From Anaerolineales bacterium (GTDB lineage Bacteria; Chloroflexota; Anaerolineae; Anaerolineales; UBA11579), in assembly GCA_026129335.1 (NCBI GenBank), contig JAHCIH010000008.1:1-64000 (forward strand): 64,000 nt of DNA, written 5' to 3'. Below are positions 48,307 to 56,693 of the stretch, in pieces. Below the pieces are notes generated by a model. That model saw nothing but the letters and a program-made list of their open reading frames with translations, searched no databases and was not told where the DNA came from. Made by a program: the position numbers and the translations under genes. Position 1 is the stretch's first letter. Each line of letters begins with the position of its first letter.

Positions 48307-51300
48307 TTATTTTTCATTCCAGTAGGGCAGGTAGAAGGGTCCGACTTGCCAGGTAGCTTCGTTTCCTCCGCAGCTGACCCAGAGTGTATAGCTCATGCCA
48401 TGATAGACATACATCCAGTCCATGTAGGGGTCATACATTTCTGTTCCCGGCAACTTAGGACCGTAAGTATGAGATTCGGAATAGATCAATACAGGAATGC
48501 TGAACGATTCCCCAGGAGCTAACATGGGGAGCTCGACTGTACGTGTGGCGTGCAGTCTGTCGAACAAGGCATTCCCAAGAATCTTTTGGCCCTGCCAGGT
48601 GCTTTGTGGATTCTTTACCCCGCCGATGTAAGCTGGTCGGCTGACACTTTTGCCCGGCCAGTGGTTGTTCTCGTGCGGGATCAGCGCGGCCTGCAGCTGA
48701 CAGGCTTTGGCGTCCGGCGCTGGCTGATAAAAACCTTCATCCGGGTCCGGCGGCCTGGTCACCCGCACGGTGACGATTGCCGGAGCATATTGGCCGCGCG
48801 GGTCTGCTCTCCACTCTATCCAAGATACAGGACACATTGGTATATAACCGGCATGTTCGGCCAGAGGGTTATTGCAGCTGGGGCTGGAATTTTTGGTGGA
48901 AGACAGCTCATTCCAGATGCCATCAATTTGCTGGCCGAGAAATTCTTGACATTCGGTGCCGCACTCTACACCTATCTCTTCGGCCGCCAGCTTGACCAAA
49001 TATTCTTTGCCCTGTTGTTTCAAGGTCTCATAGTCCGGCAGGCTGGGCGGCAGCCCATAGGCCGCCATCACCCCCTTGACGGTGGTTTCAGCTACTTTGG
49101 CGCAGACTTTCTTGGTTTCTTCTTCAGCCGTGCCGGTCAGATTCGCTGCCCCTTTTGCTTGCATACAAAGTGGGTTCAGCTTCTCCGACCATTTGGTCAC
49201 AAATTCCACGGCCCCGTTGTATAGCCCAGCGGCTTTATTAGTAGCCCATTTGATTGCGCTTTCAAAAGCTTTGCCCAGATCAGAAATGAAACCACCGCCC
49301 CCAGCCTGGCTGCTCTTCGTTTTCGGGCACTTCACATCCCCTGGCTGCCAGCCTATACCGAAAGGATGATCCTTCGGGTACTGGTTCCAAGTGACTTCAA
49401 CACAGTACTGGTACGCGGGGTGTGGCATATTTTCCATATGGAAATCGGTGATTTCCACTTGATAATCCAGGCGCGCTATTGTGGGGATTTGTTTCTGGAA
49501 GTCGTAGTAGATGACGTTTGTATTGGAAGGCAGCCCCGCGGGCAGGCCGTTGTTGATCGGGATGATGCGCACATACAGGCGCCTCAGCCCTGGGTGCGGG
49601 TCATAGAGCTTGTCGACCAGGCTCGAGTTGGCGGAAACCAATGCGTTCGAGTGGAATTGCGGCGTGTTCTTCGTCAGGGCCGAATCCCAAGGCATTGGGA
49701 AGGGCATAAGCATCTGGTTGTCCTGCACACCACCCTGCTGGTGGACTTCGATCAAGGTCTCCAGGCTTACCTGGCTCAGATCTATGTCGAGGAAGCGTGT
49801 TTCTCCAGATTTCACACCCAGGGAGGGCAGCCCGGGTGCATATCCCGAAAGCACTACTCCGGGTGGATTAAGTAAATTATTTTCCGGGAATGGGTTCAGG
49901 GAAACTTGCCACAGAGCGTCTTGAACTGCGACGCCCGGCGTCCAGCGGAAGGTGGTTTTCTTCAGCACGCTGTACACCTGTTCGTCACTCCAGGGTTTGT
50001 TGCACTCGACCATGAAACTGGTCAAAGCAGTGCAGTCTATGGCGCCCTGCTGCTGTTGCTGGATGGCCGCATAGAACTCGTGCCGGGTCTCCAGTACAGT
50101 TTGGGCCAGCAGGCCTGCGCTGGGGGCAGCCACAGCATGGTCCGGCGGGGCTGCATTGTCCTGCCCGAAGAGGCCCAGGAAGTGAAGTTTCCCATCCCGC
50201 CAGCCCCAAGCCTCGCCCAGCACCAGGCTGGGTTCCTGCCCGCCAGCGAATTGCCCCAGGTCAATCATGGGGTCCGGCTCCAGGAAGGCGTTGGAATTGT
50301 GGGGCCAACGGATCCATTCGCCGCCGTTGACCGAAAGATAAACATAAGTGTTATCAAAACCAGAGGTGTCTTTGCCCAGCAGGTTGCTCAGGCGGCCTAC
50401 CGCTGCATTGCGGGTGCACTCCTCCGGTACACTGACCTGTATGCTGTTCCCGATGCTCTCCCCGCTGGTGTTGAAAGCGCTTACATAGTACTGATATATG
50501 CCGGCGCTGGCTTCTTCCACATAGGCCAGGGAGCCGGTTTGTAGTTTGGGTTGCAAAGACGCGACCTGGCTGAAGCTGCCCGCGTCCGGCCCCAGGCGGT
50601 AAACCAGAAAGCCGTTCTCGTTTGTTGAGCTGTCGTTGATCAGCAAACGGATACTGCAGTTGACCACATCCCCCTGCAGTGAAGGGGCTGCGGGCAGTGG
50701 AGTGGGAACAAAGTTACTCAGCAAGCTGCCGAAGAAATGCAGATAGCGGTTCGGCTCCCCGGGCAGCGCCGGCTGGCTGCCGGCGGTGTTGAGCCGCGCG
50801 GCCGGCGCGGGCTGCACGGCTGGGACTTCCAGACCAGGCACTGGCAAACGTACTGGTTCCCCAGCGGGCAGCTGCCCAGTCGGCGGAAGACCGGGATTTG
50901 CCAAAGCAATCTCCTGCGGCGCAAGGTCATATTCTTCTGCCAGGCTCTCAAAACTGTCGTTTCCCTCGGTTGTCACCAAAAGGTCAGCGCCAGCAGTGGG
51001 CAGTACACGGATGTGCACGACATGGGAAACAGCGCTCTTGCCTTGGAAATCAACGGCCTTTACATATAAGGTATGCCGCCCGGTGCCTTCCGGCTGCCAC
51101 TCCCAATGGTGGTATTGCGTGCCGGAAGCAGTTTCTGGAGTGTGCTGCGCAGCCAGGTTGCCGTTGACCCACAATTCCAAGCGCAGCAGTGGCGCCTGGG
51201 CATAGAACTCGCCATGCACAGGGACTGCGCCAAAGAGAGGGTATTCGGCCTGGTCCAGCGGGCTGGAAATCGAGGCCAGGATGGGAGTCGTGCTCACTTG

Positions 51301-51390
51301 TTGGCCTGCGGAGGGTATCGACCAGACGGCCAGGCCAATAGCGATTACAAGCAACAAAGCGGCCAAAAAGGAGGCTAATCGTTTCATCAT
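48307..51390 (-). CDS. Large secreted protein with Ig-, LysM- and FN3-like domains
   Basis: A 1027-residue exported protein. An N-terminal signal/anchor helix (residues 4-27) is followed by an Ig-like domain (LASISSPLDQAEYPLFGAVP), a LysM-like segment (SFESLAEEYDLAPQEIALAN), an FN3-like domain with INDSSTNENGFLVYRL, and a long Cys-containing C-terminal half of unknown fold. Starts 5 nt after the upstream stop. Likely a cell-surface or wall-associated structural or binding protein. Confidence 0.68.
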   Translation of the reverse strand: MMKRLASFLAALLLVIAIGLAVWSIPSAGQQVSTTPILASISSPLDQAEYPLFGAVPVHGEFYAQAPLLRLELWVNGNLAAQHTPETASGTQYHHWEWQPEGTGRHTLYVKAVDFQGKSAVSHVVHIRVLPTAGADLLVTTEGNDSFESLAEEYDLAPQEIALANPGLPPTGQLPAGEPVRLPVPGLEVPAVQPAPAARLNTAGSQPALPGEPNRYLHFFGSLLSNFVPTPLPAAPSLQGDVVNCSIRLLINDSSTNENGFLVYRLGPDAGSFSQVASLQPKLQTGSLAYVEEASAGIYQYYVSAFNTSGESIGNSIQVSVPEECTRNAAVGRLSNLLGKDTSGFDNTYVYLSVNGGEWIRWPHNSNAFLEPDPMIDLGQFAGGQEPSLVLGEAWGWRDGKLHFLGLFGQDNAAPPDHAVAAPSAGLLAQTVLETRHEFYAAIQQQQQGAIDCTALTSFMVECNKPWSDEQVYSVLKKTTFRWTPGVAVQDALWQVSLNPFPENNLLNPPGVVLSGYAPGLPSLGVKSGETRFLDIDLSQVSLETLIEVHQQGGVQDNQMLMPFPMPWDSALTKNTPQFHSNALVSANSSLVDKLYDPHPGLRRLYVRIIPINNGLPAGLPSNTNVIYYDFQKQIPTIARLDYQVEITDFHMENMPHPAYQYCVEVTWNQYPKDHPFGIGWQPGDVKCPKTKSSQAGGGGFISDLGKAFESAIKWATNKAAGLYNGAVEFVTKWSEKLNPLCMQAKGAANLTGTAEEETKKVCAKVAETTVKGVMAAYGLPPSLPDYETLKQQGKEYLVKLAAEEIGVECGTECQEFLGQQIDGIWNELSSTKNSSPSCNNPLAEHAGYIPMCPVSWIEWRADPRGQYAPAIVTVRVTRPPDPDEGFYQPAPDAKACQLQAALIPHENNHWPGKSVSRPAYIGGVKNPQSTWQGQKILGNALFDRLHATRTVELPMLAPGESFSIPVLIYSESHTYGPKLPGTEMYDPYMDWMYVYHGMSYTLWVSCGGNEATWQVGPFYLPYWNEK

Positions 51391-51395
51391 CTGTT

Positions 51396-53186
51396 TTATC
51401 GGCGTATAAGGGTTTCGGCCAATGCAGGCCACAGCTGGTCATCGCCAGGGAACCAGGCGATCAGCGCGCTCTCGCCTTGAGGCAGGATGCCCAGTTCCAC
51501 AGTGTAGCTGCCGTCTGCGGCGGTAATTGTCTCGGCCATCATGGCTTCGCCACCCTGGATGGGCAGGGTAAACCGGCGCACCTCGCCGCTTTGGTTTTGG
51601 AAGACGAGGTTGAAGTATCCACTGCCCTGCGAACGAGGATCCACCCGCGCAGTGAAGGTGACCGTGAACTCGCTGCCCGGAGTTACCGCAAACTGGGCTG
51701 AGTTAAGCCCCATGAACTGATTGCGCGCCGAGCGGATGCCCAGGGCATTTCCGCTGGCGCCTGCCACGAGGTTCGTCTCGGCATTGCCCCAGACGCCCCA
51801 GCCATTGAGGCCATTGGAGAACCTGCCATTAGGCACCCGGTTGTTTGCATCACCGGCCTGCAGGTACTCCACCTGGTCCAGGGCCAGGTTGGCCGTGCCA
51901 ACGCAGTCGCATTCGAGGTTGATACGCATACCCACATCGGCGAAGGTGGCATCTTCCGGCACGGTGCCGCTGACAGTGTATTCGGCGAACACGCCCTCGC
52001 CGCTGATGGGCCGCACTTTGATTTGCACCAGCGCATTGGCGATGGGGTTGCCGTCCTCATCCTGCAGTACGCCTTGGGCTGTCTGGCCTGCCGTGTGGAC
52101 GTTCAACATGCTGCGCGGTCGCAGATAACGCAGGATCAGGTTGGTGAAAGTTCCCGGCTCGGTTTCAGGGAGAAACCTCATGGGGTATGGATGCCAGGAA
52201 TGCAGCATCACGTGGTCAGGCTGCCCACCGTGGAGCACTTCGTATTCCACAAAACGCTGCTCAGTGCGCTCCAGCCATTCTTCATCGCTGCCATCGTCAA
52301 CGTCCCCAAAGTAGAAGATGCCGAACTCCACTCCTCTGGATTTGACATAATCTTCAATCTCTTTGGCGCGCTGCGCCCAATCGATCCGGTAGTAGCTGAT
52401 GTCCAGATGGAAGTAGTCCATTTCTCTGCCCATCACTTCACGATAGGCATCCATCCAGGTCGCCACAGTTTTTACATCCAGGTTTGCGGTTTCGATCAGT
52501 CCCATCTTGGCCTCGGGGAAAACCTCCCAAACCGCTTGGATAGTATTGGCCGCGTCTTGGGCGATGGCCAGCGGGCTCATCCGGCAGGCTGGATCGTTGT
52601 AGGTAGCCGCCCCAAAGCCGTGCTCCAACTCATAGGCATACAGCGTGCCGCCAACGCCGGCAATGTAATTGGCTACATCGCCGGCCGGCTTTGCCCCCGA
52701 AAAGCCCTCGATCGTGCTAGCGTTGCACTGGCCGCGTTCGGTCAGCGGCCCCGCCTCGAAAGCAATCGCGATGCCGCGTGATTGTATGTTTTCGATTATG
52801 CTGCGAAATTCAGCTGTGTTGTGATGGCTCTCTATCCAACTCAAGTATAGGATGACCACGTGCACCCCCTCGGCGGCCTGCTGCCAGGCGGATCCATCGC
52901 GGAATAACTCGTAGAAATCCGGTGGATAGATTGACTCGCCCAGGCGCCGGTTTGGGTCCATGGGCAGTCCAAACCAAATTTGCGGGCGCACGCTCAGGTC
53001 TTTGTAAACCGGCCCGGTGTTTTCTGGTGTTGGTTGCTGTGCAGGGCCACCCATTGGGGCACCGCGGGGCAGTGCGGGGGCCTGTGCTTGTGTAGGCGCC
53101 ACCGGGGTGGGGGCACAGGCGACCAAAATTAGCGCTAAGATGCTGCAAGAAAACAAACTAGTTGTCAAAGCATTAGATTGTTTCAT
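51396..53186 (-). CDS. Glycoside-hydrolase-like lipoprotein with C-terminal carbohydrate-binding module
   Basis: A 596-residue lipoprotein (lipobox LVAC). Residues about 55-350 look like a TIM barrel (VVILYLSWIESHH, GIAIAFEAGPL, MGLIETANLD, YFHLDISYY, FGIFYFGDVDDG) with acidic residues at strand ends; the C-terminus has a jelly-roll CBM-like domain (VPNGRFSNGLNGWGVWG ... FTVTFTARVDP). ATG 53186 is supported by GGAGAT. First gene of the operon. Substrate unknown. Confidence 0.68.
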   Translation of the reverse strand: MKQSNALTTSLFSCSILALILVACAPTPVAPTQAQAPALPRGAPMGGPAQQPTPENTGPVYKDLSVRPQIWFGLPMDPNRRLGESIYPPDFYELFRDGSAWQQAAEGVHVVILYLSWIESHHNTAEFRSIIENIQSRGIAIAFEAGPLTERGQCNASTIEGFSGAKPAGDVANYIAGVGGTLYAYELEHGFGAATYNDPACRMSPLAIAQDAANTIQAVWEVFPEAKMGLIETANLDVKTVATWMDAYREVMGREMDYFHLDISYYRIDWAQRAKEIEDYVKSRGVEFGIFYFGDVDDGSDEEWLERTEQRFVEYEVLHGGQPDHVMLHSWHPYPMRFLPETEPGTFTNLILRYLRPRSMLNVHTAGQTAQGVLQDEDGNPIANALVQIKVRPISGEGVFAEYTVSGTVPEDATFADVGMRINLECDCVGTANLALDQVEYLQAGDANNRVPNGRFSNGLNGWGVWGNAETNLVAGASGNALGIRSARNQFMGLNSAQFAVTPGSEFTVTFTARVDPRSQGSGYFNLVFQNQSGEVRRFTLPIQGGEAMMAETITAADGSYTVELGILPQGESALIAWFPGDDQLWPALAETLIRR

Positions 53187-53210
53187 CCCAATCTCCAAAT
53201 GCAAGTTAAC

Positions 53211-53240
53211 AAAAAAGACCGCTGGAGATGCCTCCCGCGG
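53211..53240 (-). terminator. Leader terminator of the exported-protein operon
   Basis: Minus strand CCGCGGGAG, loop GCAT, CTCCAGCGG (one G-A mismatch), then TCTTTTTTG. It lies between the promoter and the first gene, so it is a probable attenuator. Confidence 0.72.
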
Positions 53241-53270
53241 TTTTAGGGTCTTCTAATCAGGTCGCGTAAA

Positions 53271-53333
53271 TCAGAAACACCCGCGGTGGAGGCTGCTTGT
53301 TCGCTTAGAAATCACAATTTGGTTTGTGTTCAT
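53271..53333 (-). CDS. Small leader ORF with a strong ribosome-binding site
   Basis: A 20-codon ORF starting MNTNQIVISK. GGGAGG lies 6 nt before the ATG, better than for most genes here. A segment inside the ORF (53295-53288, CAGCCTCC) is the exact complement of the ribosome-binding site (GGAGGCTG, 53344-53337), so the site can be masked by an 8-bp hairpin. The stop is 30 nt before the leader terminator. No amino-acid run is seen. Confidence 0.5.
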   Translation of the reverse strand: MNTNQIVISKRTSSLHRGCF

Positions 53334-53380
53334 TGCCAGCCTCCCTTTTCGAAGGTTTTGCCCACTGCAAATGCATTTTT

Positions 53381-53409
53381 ACAATAGCAGGAACTGCCCG
53401 GCTTGTCAA
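53381..53409 (-). promoter_or_regulatory. Promoter of the exported-protein operon
   Basis: Minus strand TTGACA (53409-53404), a 17-bp spacer and TATTGT (53386-53381). The transcript has a leader of about 190 nt. Confidence 0.75.
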
Positions 53410-53430
53410 TAAAAGGGCCACTTTTATAAT
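53403..53430 (+). promoter_or_regulatory. Promoter of the thiolase gene, sharing the -35 with the divergent promoter
   Basis: TTGTCA (53403-53408), a 16-bp spacer and TATAAT (53425-53430). The -35 overlaps the opposite-strand TTGACA, so only one direction can be used at a time. A second -10-like TATACA lies at 53477-53482, 8 nt before ATG 53491. Confidence 0.6.
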
Positions 53431-53484
53431 TAAGGTACACTTGGTCTCAGGATCATTCGAAACACCCCCAACCCCCTATACAGG

Positions 53485-54705
53485 ATGGTTATGACCCCAA
53501 ACAATCACGCATATGAGCCGGTCATTCTCAGCGCCGTGCGCACGCCGATTGGCAAGTTCCTCAGTTCGCTCAGCAGCCTCAGCGCGCCGCAGCTCGGCGC
53601 GGCGGCAGTGCGCGCCGCGGTGCAGCGCGCCGGGCTGGGCGGCGACGCGCCCTTCGACGAGGTGATCATGGGCAATGTGGTTTCGGCCGGGCTGGGCCAG
53701 GCTCCGGCGCGCCAGGCCGGCATTTGGGGCGGCGTGCAGGCGGCCAGCGGCGCCACCACGATCAACAAGGTGTGCGGCTCCGGGCTGAAGGCGGCCATGC
53801 TGGCCAGCCAGGCGATCAAGGCCGGCGACGGCGAGCTATTCATCGCCGGCGGCATGGAGAGCATGAGCAAGGCACCGTTCCTGGTGGACGGCCGCGGCGG
53901 CGGGCTGCGCTACGGCAACGCCCAGCTGACCGACGCGCTGCAGTACGACGGCCTGTGGGACCCCTTCGAAGACTGGATCATGGGTGAGGCGGCGGAGTTC
54001 ATCGGCGAGGAATACGAAGTGACTCGCTACGCCATGGACGAATACGCCCTGAAGAGCCACGAAAAAGCCATCGCCGCCATCGATGGCGGCAAGTTCAAAC
54101 ACGAAATCGTGCCGGTGGAGATCAAGGACAAGAAGGGCAACGTCACCCTGGTGGATACCGACGAGAGCCCGCGACGGGACACCTCGCTGGAGGCGCTCGC
54201 CAAACTGCCGCCGGCCTTCAAGCCCGACGGCCGCGTGACCGCCGGCAACGCGCCCGGCCTGAACGACGGCGCTTCGGCGGCCGTGCTGGCCAGCCGAGCC
54301 AAGGCCGAGGAACTCGGCCTCAAGCCGCTGGCCCGCGTGGTGGGCTACGCCCAGGCGGCGGTGGACCCCAAGTACATTTTCATCGCCCCGGCGCGAGCCA
54401 TCCCCGTGCTGCTGGACAAAGTCGGCTGGATCCTGAAAGACGTCGACCTTATCGAACTCAACGAAGCCTACGCCGCCCAGGTGCTGGCCGACGGCTACGC
54501 CCTGGCCGACCAGGGCTGGGACTGGGACAAGGTCAACGTGCACGGTGGCGCTATAGCGCTAGGCCACCCGTTGGGCGCCAGCGGCACCCGCGTGCTGGCC
54601 ACGCTGATCTACGCCCTCAAGGACCGCGGCCTGAAGCGCGGCATCGCCTCGCTATGCTTGGGCGGCGCCGAAGCAGTGGCCATGGCCATCGAGATCGAGG
54701 ACTAA
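53485..54705 (+). CDS. Acetyl-CoA acetyltransferase (thiolase)
   Basis: A 406-residue thiolase. The nucleophile Cys is in [14 protein letters not shown], the second part of the site is [24 protein letters not shown] and the general-base Cys is in [17 protein letters not shown]. Joins or cleaves acetyl-CoA units, working with 3-hydroxybutyryl-CoA dehydrogenase 540 bp downstream. ATG 53491 is an alternative start. Sits at the head of thiolase-dinB-hbd. Confidence 0.92.
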   Translation: MVMTPNNHAYEPVILSAVRTPIGKFLSSLSSLSAPQLGAAAVRAAVQRAGLGGDAPFDEVIMGNVVSAGLGQAPARQAGIWGGVQAASGATTINKVCGSGLKAAMLASQAIKAGDGELFIAGGMESMSKAPFLVDGRGGGLRYGNAQLTDALQYDGLWDPFEDWIMGEAAEFIGEEYEVTRYAMDEYALKSHEKAIAAIDGGKFKHEIVPVEIKDKKGNVTLVDTDESPRRDTSLEALAKLPPAFKPDGRVTAGNAPGLNDGASAAVLASRAKAEELGLKPLARVVGYAQAAVDPKYIFIAPARAIPVLLDKVGWILKDVDLIELNEAYAAQVLADGYALADQGWDWDKVNVHGGAIALGHPLGASGTRVLATLIYALKDRGLKRGIASLCLGGAEAVAMAIEIED

Positions 54706-55197
54706 ATGGACACCGCCGAACGCAAACAACTGATCGAGTCTTATCGCACCGCCTTCGACGAATTTGAGGCGGCGCTGGCCGCCATTCCCCAGGAGGCCTG
54801 GCTGTTCCGCCCCGCGCCGGGCGAATGGAGCGTGCACGAGGTCATTATCCACCTGGCGGACAGCGAGACCAACAGCTTCCTGCGCGCCCGTCGCCTGGTC
54901 GCCGACCCCGAGCTGCCCCTGATGGCTTACGACCAGGATGCCTGGGCCGTCAAGCTCGACTATCACAGCGAGAATACCGCCGCGGCGCTGGCGCTGACCT
55001 GCCAGGTGCGCGCCATGACCTACGATTTCATCAAAGACTTGCCGGATGAAGTCTGGGCCAATGTCGGCATTCACCCCGAATACGAAGACCCCTACACCTT
55101 CGAGCGCTGGCTGCGCATCTATGCTAACCATCCCCGCCAGCACGCCGGGCAAATCAACGAAAACCACCGCCTGTGGAAAGAGCAACAAGGCAGCTAG
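54706..55197 (+). CDS. DinB-family protein
   Basis: A 163-residue four-helix bundle. His in VIIHLADSE and the pair in NHPRQHAGQI are the three metal ligands of DinB/YfiT proteins. The start directly abuts the thiolase stop. DinB-like enzymes include thiol-dependent transferases; the role here is unknown. Confidence 0.82.
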   Translation: MDTAERKQLIESYRTAFDEFEAALAAIPQEAWLFRPAPGEWSVHEVIIHLADSETNSFLRARRLVADPELPLMAYDQDAWAVKLDYHSENTAAALALTCQVRAMTYDFIKDLPDEVWANVGIHPEYEDPYTFERWLRIYANHPRQHAGQINENHRLWKEQQGS

Positions 55198-55243
55198 TAT
55201 CTCCAATCTCTAATCTCCACTTATTATTACCAGAGGAGTTCCC

Positions 55244-56089
55244 ATGGACATCAAGCACATCTTCGTCGTCGGCGCAGGCACCATGGGCAACGGCATCGCC
55301 CAGACCGCGGCGGTCTCCGGCTACCGGGTGACCATGATGGACGTGGCCGAAGAGCAGGTACAGCGCGGCAAGGCGGCCATCGACAAATCGGCCGCCAAGC
55401 TGGCCGAAAAGGGCAAGCTGACCGCCGAGCAGCAGGCCGCTGCTGGCGCCATCACGACGACCACTGAGCTGGTTGGCGTCGCTGAGGCCGACCTGGTCAT
55501 TGAGGCGGCCACTGAGAACCCGGAACTGAAGTTCAAGCTCTTTCAGGACCTGGACGAGGTCGCCAAGCCCGGCGTCATCCTGGCCTCCAACACCTCATCA
55601 ATCAGCATCACCAAGCTGGCCGCCGGCACCGGGCGGCCCGGCGAAGTCATCGGCATGCACTTCTTCAACCCGGTGCCGCTGATGACCCTGCTGGAAGTGG
55701 TGCGCGGCTCGGCCACCGCCGACGCTACCGTCTCTGCCATCCTGGAAGTCGGCGCGCAGATGGGCAAGACTGCCGTGGTGGTCAAAGATTCGCCAGGCTT
55801 CATCTCCAACCGCATCCTCTGCCCGATGATCAACGAAGCCATCCTCGCCTTCGAGGAAGGCATCGCCGACGCCGAAGGCATCGACACGATCATGCGCCTG
55901 GGCATGGCCCACCCCATGGGCCCGCTGGCCCTGGCCGACCTGATTGGCCTGGACGTGGTGCTGTTCATCATGGAAGTGCTGCACCGCGACTTCGCCGACG
56001 ACAAATACAAGCCCGCCGAACTGCTGCGCCAAATGGTCGCCGCCGGTGAACTGGGCCGCAAGAGCAGCAAAGGGTTTTATAGCTATTAG
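55244..56089 (+). CDS. hbd: 3-hydroxybutyryl-CoA dehydrogenase
   Basis: A 281-residue NAD(P)-dependent dehydrogenase: VVGAGTMGNGIAQTAA Rossmann loop, IEAATENPELKFKLF, ASNTSSISITKLA, the catalytic His in GMHFFNPVPLM and DSPGFISNRIL. Reduces acetoacetyl-CoA or oxidises 3-hydroxybutyryl-CoA. AGAGGAG precedes the ATG. Confidence 0.95.
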   Translation: MDIKHIFVVGAGTMGNGIAQTAAVSGYRVTMMDVAEEQVQRGKAAIDKSAAKLAEKGKLTAEQQAAAGAITTTTELVGVAEADLVIEAATENPELKFKLFQDLDEVAKPGVILASNTSSISITKLAAGTGRPGEVIGMHFFNPVPLMTLLEVVRGSATADATVSAILEVGAQMGKTAVVVKDSPGFISNRILCPMINEAILAFEEGIADAEGIDTIMRLGMAHPMGPLALADLIGLDVVLFIMEVLHRDFADDKYKPAELLRQMVAAGELGRKSSKGFYSY

Positions 56090-56134
56090 CTGTTAGCTAT
56101 CAGCTTTCAGCCTTTCCGTCATCAACCCCAAACC

Positions 56135-56176
56135 GTGTCACCCTGAGCTGGCAACGAAGTTGCCATCGCGAAGGGT
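56135..56176. repeat. REP-like palindromic repeat, left of the GIY-YIG gene
   Basis: GTGTCACCCTGAGC (56135-56148) followed by a 7-bp hairpin TGGCAAC/GTTGCCA and AGGGT closing against ACCCT. The first 14 bp recur inverted at 56619-56632. Confidence 0.6.
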
Positions 56177-56230
56177 AATCGCTGTGCAGTTTGTTCGGTC
56201 ATGCCGGCAGACAAGGAGTTGTCGCAACGA

Positions 56231-56521
56231 ATGGCCAAAGCCTACGTCTACATCCTCGGCAACAAGGGCGGCATGCTGTATGTTGGCGTAACCAATGTCC
56301 TGGAGCGGCGCGTATACGAGCACAAGACCAAAACAGTTCCAGGCTATACCAGCAAGTATTCGATCAACCTGCTTTGGTATTTCGAGGAGTTCAACCATAT
56401 CCTCGACGCAATCGCGGCCGAGAAGCAGATAAAGGGTTGGCTCCGTAAAAAGAAACTGGCGTTGATTCGAGAACAGAACCCCGAGTTCAAGGATTTGAGT
56501 CAGGGGTGGTATGAGATGTGA
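56231..56521 (+). CDS. GIY-YIG nuclease-domain protein
   Basis: A 96-residue single-domain protein: AYVYILGNKGGMLYVGVTNVLERRVYEHK (GIY-YIG module with YVYI and LYVGVT, Arg in LERRV, His in YEHK) and the late Glu in AAEKQIKGW. Start ATG 56231 gives the usual short N-terminus; AAGGAG is 12 nt upstream. Flanked by inverted REP-like repeats, so it may be linked to their movement. Confidence 0.85.
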   Translation: MAKAYVYILGNKGGMLYVGVTNVLERRVYEHKTKTVPGYTSKYSINLLWYFEEFNHILDAIAAEKQIKGWLRKKKLALIREQNPEFKDLSQGWYEM

Positions 56522-56566
56522 AGGTTTCTTTTCAGCGGGCTCGCTTTATATTTTGGCCGTGCAATT

Positions 56567-56632
56567 GTCCTTCGCTACGCTCAGGACGACACGACTTGTG
56601 TGTTTTTAGGACTGCTTCGCTCAGGGTGACAC
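56567..56632. repeat. REP-like palindromic repeat, right of the GIY-YIG gene
   Basis: Palindromic GTCCT..AGGAC unit (56567-56587) with TTCGCTACGCTCAGG core, then CTTCGCTCAGGGTGACAC; GCTCAGGGTGACAC (56619-56632) is the exact inverse of the left repeat. Confidence 0.6.
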
Positions 56633-56681
56633 ATGAGGCAGCATAGAGGCCCTCTTATCTTTGAAGACCCTAAGCCACTGG

Positions 56682-56687
56682 TAAAAT
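56682..56687 (+). promoter_or_regulatory. -10 element of gatB (leaderless)
   Basis: TAAAAT ending 6 nt before the gatB ATG; a weak TTGAAG lies 15 bp upstream. No Shine-Dalgarno. Confidence 0.5.
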
Positions 56688-56693
56688 CCCCGC

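Noticed and set aside
53337..53374. Possible c-di-GMP (GEMM) riboswitch: GGGCAAAACC followed by a CGAAA loop in the exported-operon leader
   Set aside because: The second conserved half (GACGCAAAGCC-like) is missing, and a strong ribosome-binding site with an ORF occupies its place.
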